Below, in pieces: positions 43,548 through 56,880 of a stretch of DNA of 64,000 bases (position 1 is its first letter; the number at the start of each line of letters is the position of its first letter). A program made the translations under genes and the position numbers. The notes beneath the pieces are model-generated. The model did no database searches, was not told the DNA's origin, and was given only the letters and a program-made list of their open reading frames with translations. Source of the stretch: Dyella humicola (GTDB taxonomy: Bacteria; Pseudomonadota; Gammaproteobacteria; Xanthomonadales; Rhodanobacteraceae); the NCBI RefSeq assembly GCF_026283945.1, contig NZ_JAPDPC010000003.1, positions 124,001 through 188,000 of the forward strand, read 5' to 3'.

Positions 43548-43719
43548 AGCTTATTCAAATGCTCCACAAGAAGGCTTGGAGCGGCCCGAAACGTCACTTC
43601 GCCTAAGTCGTCATCCCTGCGCTCTCTGGGATGGCGATTTAAGTCGAGCATTTCTTGGCATCTTGAAGAGGCTCCAAGCGTCCTGCTCAAGCGCTCAGCG
43701 AGATGCTTTGAATAAGCCT
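43548..43719. repeat. Large imperfect palindrome (MITE-like)
   Basis: An element of about 170 bp has inverted ends CTTATTCAAA (43550-43559) and TTTGAATAAG (43707-43716), nested arms GCTTGGAGC/GCTCCAAGC and a centre CATCCC..GGGATG. The whole can fold into one long hairpin. It contains no protein frame and lies between envC and the gltBD promoter. Confidence 0.55.
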
Positions 43720-43797
43720 CGAGTATGACGGCGTGGTTTTGTTATCACGTACAAAAACACTTGCGAATGAAACTTTCATTTGGACGTATAGATTGCT

Positions 43798-43826
43798 TTG
43801 ACGCGACGCAGCATTTGTGCTTTAGT
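43798..43826 (+). promoter_or_regulatory. Sigma-70 type promoter of gltBD
   Basis: TTGACG (43798-43803), a 17-bp spacer and TTTAGT (43821-43826), with TGC before the -10 as an extended element. Transcription would start near 43833, leaving a leader of about 77 nt that contains GGAACC-CTC-GGCTCC-type symmetry. Confidence 0.6.
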
Positions 43827-43909
43827 CGAGTCCACACTTGTACACGTGGCAGCGGAACCCTCGGCTCCGTTGAGACTACGTGTCTCTTTCCATCGGCCGG
43901 GGAGGCAAG

Positions 43910-49791
<5,882 letters not shown>

Positions 49792-50128
49792 GGCCAGTCA
49801 GGCACCGTGAGTGACCAGGGTGACGGTGTCGTGCACGAAGCGGCCATCGTCCGCGATGGCGAAGTGCTCGCGCACCGTGCTGGGCGCAACCAATGGCAGG
49901 CTGCGTATGGCTGCGATGTGCTCGGCACAGGTTCGGGTGCGCGCCGCCCACTCGTCGAATCGCGTTGCCTGCAGGCGCGCGAGGGTGTCGCCGGCGTTTT
50001 TATCACCCGCATGGAGGGCGCGTCGAGCTCACTCAGGTTACGCTGCGGCCCTCCGGTCTTCCGGGTTACAAGCTGGTGTTGCTGTTGCCGGAAGCCGGTG
50101 GCCGCTGACGCTTTAAGGAGCAAATGAT
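49792..50128. pseudogene. Conflicted region with two protein-like fragments
   Basis: Between gltD and the tandem MGS gene no intact gene is seen, but two frames look protein-like. On the minus strand (49798-50028) 76 open codons read GDTLARLQATRFDEWAARTR and, later, VREHFAIADDGRFVHDTVTL, with no start codon in frame. On the plus strand, 50017-50107 reads VELTQVTLRPSGLPGYKLVLLLPEAGGR and a stop, without an upstream start in that frame. They overlap only slightly. Either could be the end of a broken gene; the family is not recognised. Confidence 0.3.
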
Positions 50129-50998
50129 ATGCGTCTTGGCCTCGCCGCCAATCAACTTCATCACACCCATGCGGATGCGGCGCTGTTCCGCTGGCTGCGT
50201 GCCAGCGAAGCCGGCATCCGCGAACTGGGGCTCGGCCTGCACACGGTGGGGCGAACCTATGATGCGATCTTGCGTGCAGGGCATCTGGAGAGTTATGCGG
50301 CCCTGCGTCGCTATCCTTATGGACGCGAGGGCGGCTTGATGAAGCTGGTTGCCGAGGTGGTCGGCCTCGGTGACGACCGCGTGTTGGATGGTGCGATCTA
50401 CCTGATCGATCCGGTCGATCCCTCGTCAGTCTTTCCGGAAGCGGTGGCGTTGAAGCGGCAGTGCGTGATCCACGGCAAGCCGTTTATCTCGACGGTGGCA
50501 TCGGCACGCGATTGGATCGAGTTCGAGCGTATCCATGCCGGCTGCGCGGCCGATCCGGGCGCCGACAGGTTCTATGCGCTGGAAACGCAGACGGCGGCCT
50601 TGATTGCGCACGATGCGATGAAGCCGCAGATGCTTGCCTATGCCGACGAGCATTTCGACGTGCTCTCGCGTTTTGCCCGCCGCGTCGGCACTGGAACGAC
50701 CGGCCAGCGGCTGAATGAACTGGCCTGGAGCCGCGGCTGGCCCAAGGACTCGCCGTGGGTGGAACGTTACGAGAGTGGTCCCATGGGCGGTGATGCGCAG
50801 ATCGCCGACTTGGTGCTGGAAGGCCACTGCCAGCGCGCGATCTTCTTCGAGGACCCGCATGTGGCGCGCCAGCACGAGGCCGACATCCAGCTGCTCGAAC
50901 GCGCTGTGACCACCCGTACCGACGAGGCGGTGTGCATGACTTCGCCCAAGGTGGCTGCGCGCTGGGCGGCGGCCGTGCGGCGGCGCGCGGCTGCGTGA
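50129..50998 (+). CDS. Tandem methylglyoxal synthase-domain protein
   Basis: Methylglyoxal synthase turns dihydroxyacetone phosphate into methylglyoxal and phosphate. This 289-residue protein is about twice MgsA length. Residues about 155-280 align with MgsA including all key residues: HDAMK (H161, D162, K165), GTGTTG (187-192), SGPMGGD (D222) and the H249/D252 pair in HEAD. Residues 1-140 look like a second MGS-fold copy (YGREGGLMKLVAEVVG, AIYLIDPVDPSSVFPEAVALKRQCVIHGKPFISTVASA) that lacks the HDxxK and GPMGGD residues. AAGGAG precedes the ATG. The first half may bind phosphate or an effector, or serve as a built-in dimer partner. Confidence 0.82.
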   Translation: MRLGLAANQLHHTHADAALFRWLRASEAGIRELGLGLHTVGRTYDAILRAGHLESYAALRRYPYGREGGLMKLVAEVVGLGDDRVLDGAIYLIDPVDPSSVFPEAVALKRQCVIHGKPFISTVASARDWIEFERIHAGCAADPGADRFYALETQTAALIAHDAMKPQMLAYADEHFDVLSRFARRVGTGTTGQRLNELAWSRGWPKDSPWVERYESGPMGGDAQIADLVLEGHCQRAIFFEDPHVARQHEADIQLLERAVTTRTDEAVCMTSPKVAARWAAAVRRRAAA

Positions 50999-51096
50999 AC
51001 CGGCACAGGCGCACGGGCTTTCGCCAGTTCTATACTCCCGGCAGTGCCCAGTACGTCGCTAGGCCAGGGGCCAGTGTCGACGGGGGAAACCGGGAC

Positions 51097-51129
51097 GGCG
51101 CGCCGAGCGATCGGCGCGCCGTTTTTTTT
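51097..51129 (+). terminator. Strong rho-independent terminator
   Basis: A 10-bp perfect GC stem, GGCGCGCCGA (51097-51106) with 51111-51120, has a GCGA loop and is followed by G and eight T (51122-51129). It ends the MGS transcript 100 nt after its stop, or a short RNA starting near 51043 behind a lone TATACT at 51031. Confidence 0.9.
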
Positions 51130-51199
51130 AAGGTTCGGCGCTGGTGCGGGCGCAACTGCTCACCCACAATGCCTGAATGAAGCCGGGAGCCCTTTCGAT

Positions 51200-51967
51200 A
51201 TGTGCCTGATCGCGTTGGCATGGGAAGCCCATCCGCGCTGGCGCCTTCTGCTGGCAGGAAATCGCGACGAGTTCCATGCGCGCCCCAGCCTGCCGCTGGC
51301 GCGCTGGGGGCAAGCGCCGATCATTGCCGGCAAGGATCTGGAGGCCGGCGGCACCTGGCTAGGCGTGACCGACGCCGGTTGCTGCAGCGTCGTCACCAAC
51401 GTGCGTGATCCGCGCGATCCGCAACACGGGCGTTCACGTGGCCTGCTGGCGCTGGACTATCTCAACGGCAGCGCCGATGCCGTGACGCACGCCAACGGTC
51501 TGCTGGCAACGGCAGCGGATTACCGTCCGTTCAACCTGCTGACCTTCGATACGCGGCAGGCGTTCTATCTGGGCAACCGGCCCGACGCACGTGCCCAGGC
51601 CATCACGCCTGGCGTACACGGGCTGTCCAATGCCGACTTCAATACTCCGTGGCCGAAGACTCGCACGCTGATGCAACGTCTGCAGGCGTGGCTTGATGCT
51701 CGCGAGGATGATGAGTTCGCGCCGCTATTCAGTGCCCTCGCCGATCCGCATGGGTATCCGGATGACGAGCTGCCGGACACAGGCGTGGGACTGGAGCGCG
51801 AGCGCCGGCTGTCTTCCGCCTTCATTAGCGGGGAGCATTACGGTACCCGTGCCAGCACGGTGGTGGCGATCGGCTATGACGGTCGCGGTGTGGTGGTCGA
51901 ACGCCGTTTCGGGCCTTTCGGTCGCCCTGAGGGTGAGACGGCGATACCGCTGGTGGCGGCGGGCTGA
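51200..51967 (+). CDS. NRDE family (TANGO2-like) protein
   Basis: The 255 residues begin MCLIALAW with Cys2, the conserved N-terminal Cys of this NTN-hydrolase-like family. The name motif follows (LLLAGNRDEFHARP), then WGQAPIIAGKDLEAGGTWLGV, TNVRDP, RSRGLL, YLGNRP and GVHGLSNA. The eukaryotic relative TANGO2 is linked to haem and lipid handling; the bacterial role is undefined. The start at 51200 is fixed by Cys2; an upstream extension runs through the terminator and is not real. It stands alone on the plus strand. Confidence 0.9.
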   Translation: MCLIALAWEAHPRWRLLLAGNRDEFHARPSLPLARWGQAPIIAGKDLEAGGTWLGVTDAGCCSVVTNVRDPRDPQHGRSRGLLALDYLNGSADAVTHANGLLATAADYRPFNLLTFDTRQAFYLGNRPDARAQAITPGVHGLSNADFNTPWPKTRTLMQRLQAWLDAREDDEFAPLFSALADPHGYPDDELPDTGVGLERERRLSSAFISGEHYGTRASTVVAIGYDGRGVVVERRFGPFGRPEGETAIPLVAAG

Positions 51968-52029
51968 AGCATCGGCGATCGGCTCGCTCGGGGCACCCTT
52001 GGCCCTCGTCCCGCCGGCAGCGGGCGCAC

Positions 52030-52458
52030 TCAATCTTCGCCGGAGCGGGCTTCGGGGAATTCGCCGTCGACGTAGAACCACTGGCCGTGTTCGCGCACGA
52101 AGCGACTGACCTCATGCATGCGCTGTGCCTTGCCGCCGCCATAGCGCAGACGTGCGATGAACTCCACCGTGGCTTCATCGTTGGCGCTTTCGTGGCGCCT
52201 CACCGTAAGCCCAAGCCAGGTCGGCGCAGGCTGTTGCGCGCCGAGTTTCAACGTGGCGGGGCGAGTGCTGGCGTGCCAGGTGGCCAGCAGGTAGTCCTCG
52301 CGCTTGAGCACATAGGCACTGTAACGCGAACGCATCAGTTGCTCGGCGGTGGTTGCGTGGCCGCCCTCATGCAGCGGCCCACAGCAATGGGCGTAGCCGG
52401 CAGCGTTGCCACAAGGGCAGGGGGTGAGCGTGTCGATCGCTTGCACGTAAGGTCGCAT
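52030..52458 (-). CDS. YchJ family SEC-C protein
   Basis: The 142 residues have an N-terminal SEC-C-like zinc motif ([21 protein letters not shown], four Cys) followed by the YchJ core: [66 protein letters not shown]. The SEC-C motif binds zinc in SecA tails; YchJ itself has no assigned function. The start at 52458 is where similarity begins. The longer upstream frame is a shadow of the methyltransferase gene. Confidence 0.9.
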   Translation of the reverse strand: MRPYVQAIDTLTPCPCGNAAGYAHCCGPLHEGGHATTAEQLMRSRYSAYVLKREDYLLATWHASTRPATLKLGAQQPAPTWLGLTVRRHESANDEATVEFIARLRYGGGKAQRMHEVSRFVREHGQWFYVDGEFPEARSGED

Positions 52459-52603
52459 GGTCGCTGGAGGTGTGGCGGGCAACGCGCCATTGGGCGCATC
52501 GTGGCGCGAACGCCGTCCGAAATCCATTGATTCGCGCGGGCACCTTCCGCCGGGCGGCGCGGATCGCCCCGGCCCTGCTGCCGGGGGTAAAGGTCTGGTC
52601 GGG

Positions 52604-53218
52604 CTATCCCTCCCCGACAGATGCCTGCCGCTGCCAAACACGGCAGCGGTTGTTGGCTGGCATGGTGATGTCGTCCACCAGCTTGAAACCGGCCGCGTCG
52701 GCGAGCGCGTCCACTGCTTCGGCATCGCGGATGCGCATGTGCGCGCCACGCGCCTGCAGCCACTGGTCGAACGCGGCATTGCTGTCGCTGGTGTAGTGCC
52801 CGTCGTAGTTGAACGGTCCGTAGACGATCAGCTTCGCATCATCCGTGGTCGCATCGGCCAGATGATCGAATAGCTGCTCCACTTCATCCCAGCCCATGAT
52901 GTGCAGCGTGTTGGCGCTGAATACCGCGTCATGACGCTGTGTCGGCCACCTGCCACTGACATCCAGTTCGATGGGCGCGGGTGTGTTTGGCAGCCTGGCT
53001 TCGTTTAGCCAAAGCTGGATGCCGGGCAAGTTCTCTACCCGATCCGTACATTGCCAAACCAGCTGCGGCAACGCTGCGGCGAAATGCACGGCGTGCTGGC
53101 CGGTGCCGCTGCCGATCTCCAGCACGTTCTGGCGATCGGCGAAATGAACACGCAACACGTCGAGTATCGGATCCCGGTTGCGCTCGCAGGATGGCGCGTT
53201 CGGTTTATCTGCACCCAT
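52604..53218 (-). CDS. DUF938 SAM-dependent methyltransferase-like protein
   Basis: The 204 residues have the Rossmann methyltransferase fold of DUF938: [12 protein letters not shown], then [16 protein letters not shown] (SAM motif I), [26 protein letters not shown] and [22 protein letters not shown], a segment characteristic of the family. The substrate is unknown. The ATG at 53218 shares one base with the stop of a 66-residue membrane protein gene (TGATG), so the two are coupled. Confidence 0.9.
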   Translation of the reverse strand: MGADKPNAPSCERNRDPILDVLRVHFADRQNVLEIGSGTGQHAVHFAAALPQLVWQCTDRVENLPGIQLWLNEARLPNTPAPIELDVSGRWPTQRHDAVFSANTLHIMGWDEVEQLFDHLADATTDDAKLIVYGPFNYDGHYTSDSNAAFDQWLQARGAHMRIRDAEAVDALADAAGFKLVDDITMPANNRCRVWQRQASVGEG

Positions 53219-53418
53219 CAGGCGACGCGTCGACCACTCAGCACGCGCGCGGGCAGCATCAGCAGCGCGCCGAGAAAGGCGAATACCGCACTCACCGTGA
53301 TACCCACCAGACGCAACGGCAAGCTCAGCAGCCACACGATCGGGTACAGCACGATGGCCAGCAGCGCCAGCGGCCAGCAGAACACCAGCAGCAACAGCCA
53401 CAGCAGGAAACCAACCAT
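53218..53418 (-). CDS. Small hydrophobic membrane protein
   Basis: The 66 residues are almost all hydrophobic: one long or two short membrane helices (FLLWLLLLVFCWPLALLAIVLYP, LRLVGITVSAVFAFLGALLML) and a short basic tail ARVLSGRRVA. The composition is too regular for chance. It is coupled to the DUF938 methyltransferase by TGATG. No family assigned. Confidence 0.7.
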   Translation of the reverse strand: MVGFLLWLLLLVFCWPLALLAIVLYPIVWLLSLPLRLVGITVSAVFAFLGALLMLPARVLSGRRVA

Positions 53419-53488
53419 GGGACGATCCTCGTGTCAGAACCGGCGCCACTCTAGCGCAGCGGATGGGCTCGCGAGTAGATGACTCCCG

Positions 53489-54067
53489 TCACCCCATCGG
53501 CTTGACGCCGATCAGCCACGCATGCAGCGCGAAGGCGAACACCGCCCAGCCCACGATGCCTGCCACCACCGTGATGACGTCACTCTTCGCCGTGCCGGCG
53601 GGATAGACCACCCCGGCCAGTCGATCGCGGCGGCGGGCGCTGACGAAATCGACGACGGCCCATAGCAGAAAGGCACCGAACAACACGACATCGTGCAACA
53701 TGCCGGTGGCCAGCAGATGGCCGAAAGCCCAGGTCTTTACGCCAGCCAGCATCGGGTGGCCGAGCCTGGCCTTGAAATGATTGTTCGGCACATAGGCGGC
53801 CGCGACGAGGATGAAGGCGAGCAGGGTGAACAGTGCGTTGAGATGCCGCAGCCATATCGGCGGCACATAGAGGAGTACCGGTTGATGTCTCGCCAGTCCA
53901 AAGCCCCAGCAGATCATCACGAAGCCGACGATGGATGCCAGCGCGTAAAGCCCTTTCCAGCGCTTCTCGCCGATACGGGCGATCTGTCGACTGCGCCAAT
54001 CGTTGGCCAAGATGCGAATCGAGTGCGCACCGAGGAAGATCACCAAACCGAGGATCAGCAGCGCCAT
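53489..54067 (-). CDS. NnrU family membrane protein
   Basis: The 192 residues have five to six membrane helices. NnrU-family features are LVIFLGAHSIRI at the start, GEKRWKGLYALASIVGFVMICWGFG, VPNNHFKARLGHPMLAGVKTWAFGHLLATG and a late helix pair. NnrU was first linked to nitric oxide reductase activation in Rhodobacter, but no denitrification genes are near. A general membrane role related to isoprenoid/methyltransferase-like folds is possible. The start at 54067 has AAGGTGAG upstream; 18 extra in-frame codons upstream are unlikely. Confidence 0.87.
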   Translation of the reverse strand: MALLILGLVIFLGAHSIRILANDWRSRQIARIGEKRWKGLYALASIVGFVMICWGFGLARHQPVLLYVPPIWLRHLNALFTLLAFILVAAAYVPNNHFKARLGHPMLAGVKTWAFGHLLATGMLHDVVLFGAFLLWAVVDFVSARRRDRLAGVVYPAGTAKSDVITVVAGIVGWAVFAFALHAWLIGVKPMG

Positions 54068-54138
54068 GAGCTCACCTTGGGTGTGTTGGGCTGCGGCGAT
54101 TATAGGCACGGGACCACCCATGCCGTGACGGCTCGAAG

Positions 54139-54699
54139 CTAGTCGGCGCGAGGGATAACCCGGACGACGAAAGCCAGTGAGTCCTTGTACAGCACGAAGG
54201 CACCACCGTTTGGCCGCCAGGCGTCACCCGCCTGCAACAGCCCCGCGGCTGTCCCGGCGGTGCCTCGCAGTACGTAGAGCAGCGCGCAGGTGGTGTCGGT
54301 CGCGTGACTGCCGGGCTCCTGGCAAACGGCCACCGAACCCTGCGCTTGTGCGCGTCGCACCATCAGGTTGAAGTCGCGTGTCGGGCCGCCGACAAGGGCC
54401 GCATCGACGTGCGCTTCGCCCGCGAACGCGAACGGTTCGTAAGGTGTGTGCAAAGGGTGCTCGAGCGTGCCATCAAGCGTCATGGTGAAGCCGGCGCCGT
54501 CGAGCAGGGCGATATGACGGTCGATGCCAGGAAACGCAGAGAACGGCGCTGCGCTGTTCACTTCGGCCACGCTCACGCGCCACAGGAAATGCTCGTTGTC
54601 GGCATCGACCGGAAAGCGTGCGATCTCGCGCGTCACGCCCATGCCATTCTTCCAAGGCTGGGGCAGGCAATCCGCGGCGCGAATGATGCCGGATGTCAT
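54139..54699 (-). CDS. HutD/Ves family cupin protein
   Basis: The 186 residues follow the HutD pattern: PQPWKNGMGVTREIARFP, FLWRVSVAEVNSAAPFSAFPGIDRHIALLDG, HTPYEPFAFAGE, GGPTRDFNLMVRR and a final LLQAGDAW. HutD is a double-stranded beta-helix protein associated with histidine utilisation in pseudomonads and binds formylglutamate-like ligands; E. coli Ves is cold- or stress-induced. No hut genes are present here. The ATG overlaps the dinG stop (ATGA), so it is the second gene of a dinG operon. Confidence 0.9.
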   Translation of the reverse strand: MTSGIIRAADCLPQPWKNGMGVTREIARFPVDADNEHFLWRVSVAEVNSAAPFSAFPGIDRHIALLDGAGFTMTLDGTLEHPLHTPYEPFAFAGEAHVDAALVGGPTRDFNLMVRRAQAQGSVAVCQEPGSHATDTTCALLYVLRGTAGTAAGLLQAGDAWRPNGGAFVLYKDSLAFVVRVIPRAD

Positions 54700-56798
54700 G
54701 CCACTTTCTCGATCACGCGGGTGAACGGAGGCAGCGATTTCAGCATGCGTTCGCCGTAACGCTTGAGCACCACGCGACGATCCAGCAGCACGATGCGGCC
54801 ATGATCGGTTTCGGTGCGGATCAAGCGCCCGCAATACTGCGTCAGCAGACGCGTTGCTTCCGGCACGGTCACTTCGATAAAGGGGTTGCGCCCACGCGAT
54901 TCCAGCCATTCCGCATAGGTCGCGCCGACCGGATCGGTGGGCACGGCAAATGGCAGCTGGGTAATCACCACGGTTTCGCAAAGCTTGCCGGGAAGGTCCA
55001 GGCCTTCACCGAACGATGCGAGCCCGAACAAGGTGCTGCCCTTGCCGGCTTCGATATCGGCGATGTGCTCGGCCACCAACTGTGCCTTGCCCAACGAGCC
55101 TTGCGCGCGCACCTTGCGCACGTGTTCGATCGGCAGCTTCTGCAAGACGCGGTCGAGCTTGATGCGCGAAGTGAACAGCACCAGGTTGCCGGCATCCCAG
55201 TCGAGATGTTCGGCCAGCCAGTCGCAAATTTCCTGCGTGTGGTCTTCGCGTGCATCGGGCAACGAACGCATCGCGGGCACTTCCAGTCGCGCTTGTGCTG
55301 CAAGGTCGAATGGCGACGGCAGGCTTAGCGTGACTGCATCGTTCGGCAGGCCCACGGCATCGGCGAAACCGCGGAAATTGCCGCCTGCGCTCAGCGTGGC
55401 CGAGGTCATCACTACGCCGCTCGCATTCCCCCAAAGCACGCTGCGTAGCAGCCCACCGGCCGACACCGAAGAAGCATGGCAAACCAGCTGCTGGTCGACG
55501 CTCAGCGTGACCCAGCGCGCCAGCGGCGGTGCATTTTCGCCATCGCTGGCCGACCATGCACGCCAGGTGCGGGTTTGCCGGTCGATGCGTTCCAGCGCCA
55601 TGCCCAGCTCGCGCGAAAGCGCTTCATGGGTGGGGCCGCTCTCGGTCATCTCGAGTACGGCGCGGCGCACCGCACCGATCCAGCGTTCCACTTCGCTGGT
55701 GAACACGTAGAGCACGCGCGCATGTTCCACCCAGGCTTCGGGCAGTTGGCCGAGCGAGCCGCGATACATGGGCTCGTCATCGTCCGGCGAGGGCAGCCAG
55801 GCGAGACGGATCTCCTTCTCCAGCTCCTCCAGCGCGTCGCTGAGTTCCTGCAGCTTTTCGTCGCCGGCATCGAGTGAAAGCTTGCCGATCACTTCCTTGT
55901 CGGTGAGCGAATAGGCGGCATGGATCTGTCGGCCGAGGCGGCTGAGCTGGCGCACGGCGATACTCATGTACACATCGGAGGCACCGCGATCGATCGCCTT
56001 GGACGGTACGTGGTGGCCTTCGTCGAAGATGTATAGCGTCTCGTCCGGCTTGGGCAGGATCACGCCGCCGAAGCCTTCTTCCTCGCGCGGCATGGTGAGA
56101 TCGGCAAGCACCAGATCCTGGTTTGCCACCACAATGTCCGCGTCACCCACCGCGCGACGTGCAGCGAAGAACGGACAGCTCATGAACTGGCCACATTTGC
56201 GGCTGGTGCAACCGCCTGCGCTGGTGGTGATCATCGGGCGCAGCACGTCGCTGATCGGCTCGGGCGACGCATCGATGTCGCCATCCCATTCACCACGGTC
56301 GAACAGGCCGGCGAGCTTGGACAGCGCCTTCTTGTCGCGCTCCTGCGGCGGCTTTGTCCACAGCGCGAGGTCGGCATCGAAGCCCAGCCCCAGCTGAGCC
56401 GTCTCGTTGAGGCTGTTGCCGGCCATATTGAGGTTGCGCGGACACAGGTAACGCCCGCGCCCCTTGGCCAGGGCCACCTTCGCCTCGGTGCCGTTGAGCT
56501 TGAGATACAGCGGGATATCGCGCTGTACCAGCTGTTCCTGCAGCGCGACGGTTGCGGTGGCGATCAACAGCTTTTTCTTCTGCGCCCGCGCCACTTCGAC
56601 GCCAGCGATCAGATAGGCCATCGACTTGCCGGTACCCGTGGGCGCCTCGATCACCGCGACACCGCCTTCCTGCGCCAGCGCCTTGGCCACCTCGGCGATC
56701 ATCTTTCCCTGCGACGCACGCGCACGAAAGCCTGGCAGGCCGTCTTTCAGGCGCGTATAGGAGGCGCGGATGGCGTCTTTGGTTTCGTCGGTGAGCAT
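54696..56798 (-). CDS. dinG: ATP-dependent DNA helicase DinG
   Basis: A superfamily 2 5'-3' helicase with an iron-sulphur cluster that resolves R-loops and G-quadruplexes. The 700 residues have EAPTGTGKS (Walker A, K58), four cluster cysteines C119 (RYLC), C197, C202 and C208 (CTSRKCGQFMSC), DEGHH (259-263, DEAH box), LFTSRIKLDRVL, GLASFGEGLDLPG and the final motif TRLLTQYCGRLIRT. The start at 56798 matches family members. Translationally coupled to the hutD-like gene. Confidence 0.94.
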   Translation of the reverse strand: MLTDETKDAIRASYTRLKDGLPGFRARASQGKMIAEVAKALAQEGGVAVIEAPTGTGKSMAYLIAGVEVARAQKKKLLIATATVALQEQLVQRDIPLYLKLNGTEAKVALAKGRGRYLCPRNLNMAGNSLNETAQLGLGFDADLALWTKPPQERDKKALSKLAGLFDRGEWDGDIDASPEPISDVLRPMITTSAGGCTSRKCGQFMSCPFFAARRAVGDADIVVANQDLVLADLTMPREEEGFGGVILPKPDETLYIFDEGHHVPSKAIDRGASDVYMSIAVRQLSRLGRQIHAAYSLTDKEVIGKLSLDAGDEKLQELSDALEELEKEIRLAWLPSPDDDEPMYRGSLGQLPEAWVEHARVLYVFTSEVERWIGAVRRAVLEMTESGPTHEALSRELGMALERIDRQTRTWRAWSASDGENAPPLARWVTLSVDQQLVCHASSVSAGGLLRSVLWGNASGVVMTSATLSAGGNFRGFADAVGLPNDAVTLSLPSPFDLAAQARLEVPAMRSLPDAREDHTQEICDWLAEHLDWDAGNLVLFTSRIKLDRVLQKLPIEHVRKVRAQGSLGKAQLVAEHIADIEAGKGSTLFGLASFGEGLDLPGKLCETVVITQLPFAVPTDPVGATYAEWLESRGRNPFIEVTVPEATRLLTQYCGRLIRTETDHGRIVLLDRRVVLKRYGERMLKSLPPFTRVIEKVA

Positions 56799-56880
56799 GG
56801 GGTGGGTCAGGCGAGCGCTGTCGCGGCAGGCGAGCATTCTCGCATGGCCGGCCCCTACCTGCCGGGGGAGCAGGGCCGCG

